10,860 nucleotides of DNA from an uncultured Georgenia sp. (GTDB lineage Bacteria; Actinomycetota; Actinomycetes; Actinomycetales; Actinomycetaceae). The notes under the pieces are model-generated. The model saw only the letters and a list, made by a program, of their open reading frames with translations. It was not told the origin of the DNA and did not search any database. Location: NCBI RefSeq assembly GCF_937958535.1, contig NZ_CALGNQ010000194.1, positions 1 to 10,860 on the forward strand, in the 5' to 3' direction. Positions 5,710 through 10,860 of the stretch are shown piece by piece. The first letter of the stretch is position 1; each line of letters begins with the position of its first letter. The position numbers and the translations under genes were made by a program.

Positions 5710-7526
5710 TGGCTACCACGCACGAAGCCCCGACCCCGCAGCTCGTCCCGGGCCTGCGGCCCGAGCGGCAGAGCCTCGGCCGGACCATCGTCAGCTGGCT
5801 GACCTCGACCGACCACAAGGTCATCGGCTACCTGTACCTCATCACCGCCTTCGTCTTCTTCCTCATCGGCGGCCTCCTCGCGCTGGCCATGCGGCTGGAG
5901 CTCTTCGAGCCGGGTATCCAGCTCTTCCAGTCGAAGGAGGTGTACAACCAGTTCTTCACGATGCACGGCACGATCATGCTGTTCCTCTTCGCGACGCCGC
6001 TGTTCACCGGCTTCGGGAACGTCATCGTGCCGCTGCAGATCGGGGCACCGGACGTCGCCTTCCCGCGGCTGAACATGTTCAGCTACTGGCTCTTCACCTT
6101 CGGTGGCCTCATCGCGCTGGCCGGCTTCCTCACCCCGAAGGGAGCGGCGAGCTTCGGCTGGACGGCCTACACGCCCCTGTCGCTCGTGCAGTTCTCGCCC
6201 GGCCTCGGCGGTGACCTGTGGGTCATGGGCATCGCGCTGACCGGCTTCGGCACCATCTTCGGCTCGGTCAACTTCATCGCCACCGTCATCACCATGCGGA
6301 TGCCCGGCATGACCATGTTCCGCATGCCGATCTTCACCTGGAACATCATGATCACCTCGCTGCTGGTGCTCATGGCCTTCCCGGTGCTGGCGAGCGCGCT
6401 CTTCGGCCTGGCCTACGACCGCGTCCTCGGCGGGCAGATCTACAACCCGGACAGCGGCGGCTCCATGCTGTGGCAGCACCTGTTCTGGTTCTTCGGCCAC
6501 CCCGAGGTCTACGTCATCGCACTGCCGTTCTTCGGCATCGTCAGCGAGATCCTGCCGGTCTTCTCCCGCAAGCCGATCTTCGGCTACAAGGGCCTGGTCT
6601 TCGCCACGATCGCGATCGCCGCCCTGTCGATGACCGTGTGGGCGCACCACATGTACACCACCGGTGGGGTGCTGCTGAACTTCTTCGCGCTGATGACCAT
6701 GCTCATCGCCGTGCCCACCGGGGTGAAGTTCTTCAACTGGGTCGGCACGATGTGGCGCGGCAAGCTGACGTTCGAGACGCCGATGCTCTGGTCGCTCGGC
6801 TTCATGGCGACCTTCCTCTTCGGCGGTGTCACCGGCATCATCCTGTCCAGCCCGGCCATGGACTTCCAGGTGCAGGACTCCTACTTCGTCGTCGCGCACT
6901 TCCACTACACCGTCTTCGGCACCGTGGTGTTCGCGATGTTCGCCGGCTTCTACTTCTGGTGGCCGAAGATGACCGGGCGGATGCTCAACGAGCGGCTCGG
7001 CAAGGTCCACTTCTGGATGCTCTTCTTCGGCTTCCACGGCACCTTCCTCATCCAGCACTGGCTCGGCGCCCAGGGCATGCCCCGGCGCTACGCCGACTAC
7101 ATGGTCGAGGACGGGTTCACCCTGATGAACCAGGTCTCCACCGCCGGTGCGGTGCTGCTGACGCTCTCCACGCTGCCCTTCCTGTGGAACGTCTACGTCA
7201 CGACGCGCGGCCCGCGCACCGTGTTCGTCGACGACCCGTGGGGCTTCTCCAACTCGCTGGAGTGGGCCACGAGCTGCCCGCCGCCGCGGCACAACTTCGT
7301 CTCCCTGCCCCGCGTGCGCTCCGAGCGCCCCGCCTTCGACCTGCACCACCCGGAGGTTGCCGCGATGGACCAGGCGGCCGTGCCCGACCAGGGCATCCTG
7401 GAGCAGGCGCTGGGCGACGCGCAGCGCACCGGCGGCGGGGGAGCAGCCGCCACCGAGGGGAAGCGGCAGGGCACCGCGACCGCTGTGCTCGAGCGCGACG
7501 AGGACGACGAGAAGGGGAAGGCCTGA
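5709..7526 (+). CDS. ctaD: Cytochrome c oxidase subunit I (aa3-type)
   Basis: This 605-residue protein is the catalytic, proton-pumping subunit that reduces oxygen to water at the heme a3-CuB site, with 12 predicted membrane helices. Ligands are visible: His86 (TMHGTIM) and His399 for heme a, His397 for heme a3 (VAHFHY), and His264, His313 and His314 for CuB (GHPEVY and WAHHMY), with Tyr268 as the cross-linked tyrosine. Glu266, Asp115 and Asn122 of the D channel and Thr337/Lys340 (PTGVK) of the K channel are present, so it is an A1-type heme-copper oxidase. After the last helix (about 480-500) is a charged, Gly/Ala-rich cytoplasmic tail of about 100 residues, usual in actinobacteria. The ATG at 5709 shares one base with the ctaC stop; the stop shares one base with the ctaF start. 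Confidence 0.98.
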   Translation: MATTHEAPTPQLVPGLRPERQSLGRTIVSWLTSTDHKVIGYLYLITAFVFFLIGGLLALAMRLELFEPGIQLFQSKEVYNQFFTMHGTIMLFLFATPLFTGFGNVIVPLQIGAPDVAFPRLNMFSYWLFTFGGLIALAGFLTPKGAASFGWTAYTPLSLVQFSPGLGGDLWVMGIALTGFGTIFGSVNFIATVITMRMPGMTMFRMPIFTWNIMITSLLVLMAFPVLASALFGLAYDRVLGGQIYNPDSGGSMLWQHLFWFFGHPEVYVIALPFFGIVSEILPVFSRKPIFGYKGLVFATIAIAALSMTVWAHHMYTTGGVLLNFFALMTMLIAVPTGVKFFNWVGTMWRGKLTFETPMLWSLGFMATFLFGGVTGIILSSPAMDFQVQDSYFVVAHFHYTVFGTVVFAMFAGFYFWWPKMTGRMLNERLGKVHFWMLFFGFHGTFLIQHWLGAQGMPRRYADYMVEDGFTLMNQVSTAGAVLLTLSTLPFLWNVYVTTRGPRTVFVDDPWGFSNSLEWATSCPPPRHNFVSLPRVRSERPAFDLHHPEVAAMDQAAVPDQGILEQALGDAQRTGGGGAAATEGKRQGTATAVLERDEDDEKGKA

Positions 7527-7981
7527 TGGCACGAGAGCACGACCGCGCACCCGGTGAGCCGTCGGCGGAGCACCCCAAGCCGCTCCGGGTGGAGATGTGG
7601 ACCTTCCTGGCTGGGGTCGTCTTCTTCCTGATCGTGGCGCTCATCTACGGCGTGTGGAGCAGCTGGGAGCCCGTCGGCACGGTGGCGCTTCTCCTGCTCA
7701 CCGGCCTGTACGGCCTGTCCGGCGCCTACCTGGCCATCCTGGCGCGGCGGGTCGACCCGCGGCCGGAGGACAACCCGGTCAGCGACGTCGAGGACCACGC
7801 CGGTGAGATCGGGGTCTTCTCGCCACACTCCTGGTGGCCGCTGGTGCTGGGCATCGCTGCGGCGCTGGCCTTCGCCGGGATCGCCGTGGGCTGGTGGATG
7901 TTCGGTCTGGGCCTCGTCGTCGCCGCGATCGGCCTCGCCGGCCAGACCTTCGAGTTCTCACGCGGACCGCACGCACACTGA
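7526..7981 (+). CDS. ctaF: Actinobacterial cytochrome c oxidase subunit IV
   Basis: This 151-residue protein matches the actinobacteria-specific oxidase subunit IV, a small membrane subunit of the aa3 oxidase in the bcc-aa3 supercomplex without redox cofactors. A hydrophilic N-terminus (1-20) precedes four hydrophobic segments at about 23-43, 48-72, 103-120 and 121-141. Between helices 2 and 3 is an acidic loop (about 74-100) with RRVDPRPEDNP and the family-typical EIGVFSPHSWWP. The C-terminus QTFEFSRGPHAH is also typical. ATG 7526 overlaps the ctaD stop as TGATG and is preceded by AAGGGGAAGG inside ctaD. It is the last gene of the operon, with a strong terminator hairpin 16 bases downstream. 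Only one frame and start are plausible. Confidence 0.94.
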   Translation: MAREHDRAPGEPSAEHPKPLRVEMWTFLAGVVFFLIVALIYGVWSSWEPVGTVALLLLTGLYGLSGAYLAILARRVDPRPEDNPVSDVEDHAGEIGVFSPHSWWPLVLGIAAALAFAGIAVGWWMFGLGLVVAAIGLAGQTFEFSRGPHAH

Positions 7982-7997
7982 GTTCGACCTGACGCCG

Positions 7998-8030
7998 GAA
8001 GGGCGGCACCCAGCACGGGTGCCGCCCTTC
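7998..8030 (+). terminator. Terminator hairpin of ctaCDF
   Basis: A perfect 14-bp stem (GAAGGGCGGCACCC at 7998-8011 against GGGTGCCGCCCTTC at 8017-8030) closes the 5-base loop AGCAC. It starts 16 bases after the ctaF stop. The tail TTGCATGC is only weakly T-rich, as often in high-GC actinobacteria. Confidence 0.85.
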
Positions 8031-8426
8031 TTGCATGCTCTGCGGGGACGGGACAGGAAGCGTCAGGGACGCTGACCACGCTGCGAGTGTCGGCAGCGGG
8101 ACGCCCGTCGCGGTTCGCCAGGCGGAGACCCGCGGCCGTGGGCCGGCTGGGGAACGTCTCGTGCCCCGGGAGGGGGAGCGAGATCATGCAGCGCTCGACC
8201 ACCTGCCTCCCTCCGCAGTCCGCCACACGCTCACGGGCACAGCGACGGAGGTCTGGTCTCTCTCGGCGGGAAGCCGACGACGCTCGCCCACCGGGTACGG
8301 CGAGGTGGTCCCAGACCGGCGTGGCGAGGACCGGATACTGGGCAGTCACACCGGCCGCGCTGGCTGTGGCGTGGTGTCGCCCGCGAGTTCGCGACCTCGT
8401 GGAGCTGGTCTGCTCACGGGAGCGAA
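8031..8426. other. Intergenic stretch between two convergent terminators
   Basis: No gene can be supported here. GC is still high, but third positions in every open frame are only about 70-75% GC, against well over 90% in the neighbouring genes. No tRNA or recognisable protein motif is seen. Two items deserve mention: an ATG at 8186 behind a purine-rich GGGAGGGGGAG (8168-8178), and a set of inverted repeats at 8250-8317 that can fold as a three-way junction. About 400 bases is a lot for a gap between two convergent operons, where only terminators are expected. Confidence 0.6.
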
Positions 8427-8462
8427 AGGCCCGGTGGGCCGCCGGAGCGGCTCACCGGGCCT
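8427..8462 (-). terminator. Terminator hairpin of sodA
   Basis: AGGCCCGGTG (8427-8436) pairs perfectly with CACCGGGCCT (8453-8462). Inside, GCCGC/GCGGC (8438-8442, 8447-8451) extends the stem, with one imperfect pair (8437/8452) and a 4-base loop. It lies 19 bases after the sodA stop. On the minus strand the 3' arm ends in TTT before CGC, so the orientation fits sodA. Confidence 0.85.
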
Positions 8463-8481
8463 CGTGCCGGTTCTCGTCCGG

Positions 8482-9114
8482 TCAGACCTGCGCGGGGGTG
8501 ATGAGGCCCGCCGTCTGGGTCCGGGCACGCTCCAGGCGAGCGGCGACGTCCTGCCAGTTGACGATGTTCCAGAACGCCTTGACGTAGTCCGCCTTGACGT
8601 TGAGGTAGTCCAGGTAGAACGCGTGCTCCCACATGTCGAGCATGAGGATGGGCGTCAGCCCCAGCGGGACGTTGCCCTGCTGGTCGAAGAGCTGGAAGAT
8701 CGAGAGCTTCTGCCCGATGGAGTCCCAGGCGAGCACCGACCAGCCAGATCCCTGGATGGCCGTGGCGTTGGCGGAGAACTGCGCCTTGAAGCCCTCGAAG
8801 GACCCGAGCTGGTCCTTGATGGCCTCGGCGAGCTCGCCCTCCGGCTCACCCCCACCCTCGGGGGAGAGGTTGTTCCAGAAGACGGTGTGGTTGACGTGCC
8901 CGCCGAGGTTGAACGCGAGGTTCTTCTCCAGGAGGTTGATGGCGGCGTTGTCACCGCTCTCCCGGGCCTCCGCCAACTTGTCCAGCGCGGTGTTTGCGCC
9001 GTCCACGTACGCCTTGTGGTGGCGGCTGTGGTGCAGCTCCATGATCTTGCCGCTGATGTGCGGCTCGAGCGCGCTGTAGTCGTACGGGAGCTCCGGCAGG
9101 GTGTACACAGGCAT
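8482..9114 (-). CDS. sodA: Superoxide dismutase, Mn-type (Fe/Mn family)
   Basis: This 210-residue protein converts superoxide to oxygen and hydrogen peroxide. The four metal ligands of the Fe/Mn family are present: His28 (ELHHSRHH), His76 (GGHVNH), and Asp160 and His164 (LDMWEH). Gateway Tyr36 is also there. Metal choice is read from two positions: Gly72 matches the Gly of Mn enzymes (Fe enzymes have Gln there), and a Gln is supplied from DQQGN (144-148), where the mycobacterial Fe enzyme has His. Mn use is therefore predicted, though cambialistic behaviour cannot be excluded. There is no signal peptide, so it is cytosolic or leaderless-secreted. The start is ATG 9114 behind a strong RBS (9118-9125). 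The gene follows qcrB on the same strand but has its own putative stress promoter. Confidence 0.96.
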   Translation of the reverse strand: MPVYTLPELPYDYSALEPHISGKIMELHHSRHHKAYVDGANTALDKLAEARESGDNAAINLLEKNLAFNLGGHVNHTVFWNNLSPEGGGEPEGELAEAIKDQLGSFEGFKAQFSANATAIQGSGWSVLAWDSIGQKLSIFQLFDQQGNVPLGLTPILMLDMWEHAFYLDYLNVKADYVKAFWNIVNWQDVAARLERARTQTAGLITPAQV

Positions 9115-9117
9115 GTG

Positions 9118-9125
9118 TCCTCCTC
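9118..9125 (-). promoter_or_regulatory. sodA: Strong ribosome binding site of sodA
   Basis: On the minus strand GAGGAGGA lies 3 bases before the ATG at 9114. It is close to a perfect complement of the 16S rRNA tail and is the strongest such site noticed in the window, which fits high expression of SodA. Confidence 0.8.
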
Positions 9126-9133
9126 AGGTAGTC

Positions 9134-9153
9134 GCGGTGCGGGTCCGCACCGC
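9134..9153 (-). other. Hairpin in the sodA leader
   Basis: GCGGTGCG and CGCACCGC (8 bp, 9134-9141 with 9146-9153) form a perfect stem around a 4-base loop, ending about 8 bases before the sodA RBS on the minus strand. It lies in the predicted leader and may shape access to the RBS or stabilise the RNA. Confidence 0.5.
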
Positions 9154-9161
9154 CTTGCACG

Positions 9162-9199
9162 GACACGTGTGCCCGGCGGTGACGCCGGGCACACGTGTC
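9162..9199 (-). terminator. Perfect 17-bp hairpin between qcrB and sodA
   Basis: GACACGTGTGCCCGGCG (9162-9178) and its exact reverse complement (9183-9199) flank a 4-base loop. It begins 14 bases after the qcrB stop and so is well placed as the qcrB terminator, although no T-run follows on either strand. If sodA is transcribed from the element at 9211-9236, the same hairpin forms almost at the 5' end of the sodA mRNA. It would then act as an attenuator or stabiliser instead of a plain terminator. Each arm contains the palindrome ACACGTGT. Confidence 0.65.
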
Positions 9200-9210
9200 A
9201 CATCAGGGCC

Positions 9211-9236
9211 AACCTATGACGACGACGGGTTGTTCC
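9211..9236 (-). promoter_or_regulatory. Putative SigR/SigH-type ECF sigma promoter of sodA
   Basis: On the minus strand GGAAC (9236-9232), an 18-base spacer and GTT (9213-9211) match the SigR/SigH consensus. The wider sequence GGAACAACC-N13-GGTTG is identical in pattern and spacing to that before erpA. The -35 lies inside the last codons of qcrB and the -10 starts directly after its TAG stop. Transcription would start near 9204, giving a leader of about 90 bases with two hairpins. A TAGGTT hexamer at 9216-9211 could alternatively be a sigma-70-type -10 box. Confidence 0.6.
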
Positions 9237-10860
9237 GCTCATCCCGCCCGCCGGCGGTGACCGCCGCGGGCTCCTCCTCGGCACCCGCGAAGGTCTCGCG
9301 CAGGCCACCGGGCTCCACCATCGCGGTGCCCTGGAGGCCGTCACCGTGCGCCCCGTGCTCGGCCGTCGCGGCGGCCAGCTCGGCGGGCCTCACCGGCTCG
9401 ACGCGGTCCTCGTAGAAGAGCCGCGACAGGCGCGCGCGGCGCTTGTCGACCTCGTAGCCGGGACGGCGCACCCCGCGCTCGTCCTCGGCCGGCTCGATCT
9501 CCAGCATCCGGTCGGCGTCGTAGGAGACGAGCACCCACCGCTCCTCGTCGGTGAGCGGCTGGTGGATCTCCATGTACTGGCCCGAGGGCAGCCGGACGAT
9601 GCGTCCGGTCTCGTGACCGTGGAGGGCGAGCTCGCGGTCGCGCCGCTGCAGCGCCAGGCAGATGCGCTTGGTGAAGACGAACGCGAGCACCGGCGCCACG
9701 AAGAACGCGATCCGCAGGAACCACGTGATGCCGTTGAGGGAGAGCTCGAAGTGCGTGGCGATGAGGTCGTTGGCACCGGCGAAGTTCAGCACCATGAACG
9801 CGGTGATGAGGGCGACGCCGAAGGCCGTGCGGGTAGGCGCGTTGCGCGGGCGGTCGAGCAGGTGGTGCTCACCGCGGTCCTTGGTCACCGCGGCCTCGAT
9901 GAAGGGCCACAGCGCGAGCGGCGTGAAGAGCAGGCCGGGGATGATCAGGCCCGGGATGAGGATGTTCAGCGACAGCGTGTAACCGCCGATGACGAACTCC
10001 GGCCACCCCGGCATGAGCCGCAGCGAGCCCTCGAGGAAGAGCATGTACCAGTCCGGCTGCGCGCCTGCGCCGACGGGGGAGGGGTCGTAGGGCCCGTGCA
10101 CCCACACCGGGTTGATCGACACCAGCGCACCGAGCGTGGCGAGGAAGCCGAAGACGATGAAGAAGAACCCGCCTGCCTTCGCCGCGTACACCGGCAGCAC
10201 CGGGTAGCCGACGACGTTCTTCTCCGTCCGCCCCGGGCCGGGGTACTGGGTGTGCTTGTGCACGACGACGAGGATGAGGTGGACGGTCACCAGCGCGATG
10301 ATGAGGCCGGGCACGAGCAGGATGTGCACCGTGAACAGGCGCGGGATGATGTCCGTCCCCGGGAACTCACCGCCGAAGAGCGCCAGCGAGCCGTAGGAGC
10401 CGATGATCGGGATCGCGCGGAGCACGCCGTCGGCGATGCGCAGGCCGTTGCCCGACAGGACGTCGTCCGGCAGCGAGTAGCCGGAGAAGCCGGCCGCGAG
10501 GCCCAGCAGCAGCAGGGTGAACCCGACGAGCCAGTTGAGCTCCCGCGGCTTGCGGAAGGCACCGGTGAAGAACACCCGGAGCATGTGCGACACGATCGCG
10601 GCCATGAACAGCAGCGCCGCCCAGTGGTGGATCTGCCGCATGAGCAGCCCGCCGCGCACCTCGAAGGAGAGCCGCAACGTCGAGGCGAAGGCCTCGGACA
10701 TCGCCACGCCCTGCATGGCCACCGGGAGGGCGTCCTCCGGGTAGGTGGTGTGCCCCATGCTGGGGACGAAGAACATCGTCAGGAAGATGCCGCTGAGGAC
10801 GAGGACGATGAAGCTGTAGAGCGCGACCTCACCGAGCAGGAAGGACCAGTGGTCGGGGAA
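9214..10860 (-). CDS. qcrB: Menaquinol-cytochrome c reductase cytochrome b subunit (5' end outside window)
   Basis: This is the C-terminal 548 residues of QcrB, the di-heme cytochrome b of the bcc complex that oxidises menaquinol and passes electrons to the Rieske protein QcrA and to QcrC. The frame runs open to the window edge with the typical FPDHWSFLLGEVALYSF, so the internal ATG at 10776 is not the start. Numbering from the edge, the heme ligands are His78 and His92 in one helix and His179 and His194 in another (spacing x13 and x14, the latter as in cytochrome b6). The Qo-site motif is PDWY at 269-272, the actinobacterial form of PEWY. After the last helix (about 379-398) comes a cytoplasmic tail of some 150 residues with GRIVRLPSGQYMEIH, characteristic of actinobacteria. 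The stop is TAG at 9216-9214. The upstream genes qcrC, qcrA and ctaE, if present, would be off the right edge. Confidence 0.96.
   Translation of the reverse strand, partial: FPDHWSFLLGEVALYSFIVLVLSGIFLTMFFVPSMGHTTYPEDALPVAMQGVAMSEAFASTLRLSFEVRGGLLMRQIHHWAALLFMAAIVSHMLRVFFTGAFRKPRELNWLVGFTLLLLGLAAGFSGYSLPDDVLSGNGLRIADGVLRAIPIIGSYGSLALFGGEFPGTDIIPRLFTVHILLVPGLIIALVTVHLILVVVHKHTQYPGPGRTEKNVVGYPVLPVYAAKAGGFFFIVFGFLATLGALVSINPVWVHGPYDPSPVGAGAQPDWYMLFLEGSLRLMPGWPEFVIGGYTLSLNILIPGLIIPGLLFTPLALWPFIEAAVTKDRGEHHLLDRPRNAPTRTAFGVALITAFMVLNFAGANDLIATHFELSLNGITWFLRIAFFVAPVLAFVFTKRICLALQRRDRELALHGHETGRIVRLPSGQYMEIHQPLTDEERWVLVSYDADRMLEIEPAEDERGVRRPGYEVDKRRARLSRLFYEDRVEPVRPAELAAATAEHGAHGDGLQGTAMVEPGGLRETFAGAEEEPAAVTAGGRDERNNPSSS

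Noticed and set aside
5679..7550. 623-codon open frame on the minus strand opposite ctaD
   Set aside because: It mirrors the strong third-position GC of ctaD, has no recognisable motif, and ctaD is unmistakable on the other strand.
8341..8426. Possible tRNA-like sequence around GAGTTCGCGAC
   Set aside because: No cloverleaf, T-arm consensus or acceptor stem can be built on either strand.
8035..9219. 394-codon plus-strand frame covering the ctaF-sodA gap and the antisense of sodA
   Set aside because: Most of it is the shadow of sodA. The part in the gap lacks codon bias, an RBS and motifs.
1..10860. Search for CRISPR repeats, insertion sequences, att sites, toxin-antitoxin or defence genes
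   Set aside because: No direct repeat arrays, transposase motifs, terminal repeats or accessory-gene signatures were seen. The genes are core actinobacterial functions.

Overview
The window is a chromosomal core region from a high-GC actinobacterium. GC is about 70%, third codon positions in the genes are almost all G or C, and GTG starts are frequent. Clade-specific families point the same way: a DUF3043 membrane protein, the actinobacterial cytochrome oxidase subunit IV CtaF, and a QcrB with a PDWY Qo motif and a long cytoplasmic tail. A Micrococcales member, for example of the Intrasporangiaceae type, fits best, but that level of placement is inference. There is no sign of a phage, transposon, CRISPR array or defence system. 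This is housekeeping sequence, and the interest lies mainly in its regulation.

Layout. At the left, on the minus strand, a DUF3043 gene and pyrD (quinone-linked dihydroorotate dehydrogenase) overlap by 4 bases. They diverge from a plus-strand M20 metallodipeptidase across only 39 bases, and each side has a TAnnnT box exactly 6 bases before its GTG, which suggests paired leaderless promoters. A glycerate-kinase-like gene with a degraded active site follows the dipeptidase. Next come an A-type Fe-S carrier (erpA) and the operon ctaC-ctaD-ctaF, which encodes three subunits of the aa3 cytochrome c oxidase and ends in a strong hairpin. After a convergent gap of about 500 bases come sodA (Mn-type superoxide dismutase) and the 5'-truncated qcrB, both on the minus strand.

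How they fit. CtaC, CtaD and CtaF with QcrB form most of the membrane core of the actinobacterial cytochrome bcc-aa3 respiratory supercomplex; ctaE, qcrC and qcrA are not in the window and may lie beyond its right edge. PyrD passes electrons to the same quinone pool. ErpA supplies Fe-S clusters, and SodA removes superoxide that respiration produces.

The most interesting observation is that erpA and sodA, about 5 kb apart and on opposite strands, are preceded by the same bipartite element, GGAACAACC-N13-GGTTG. It contains GGAAC-N18-GTT, which matches the SigR/SigH-type ECF sigma promoter consensus. This suggests one oxidative or thiol-stress regulon controlling both Fe-S repair and superoxide removal beside the terminal oxidase. 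The sodA copy straddles the qcrB stop codon and is followed at once by a perfect 17-bp hairpin.
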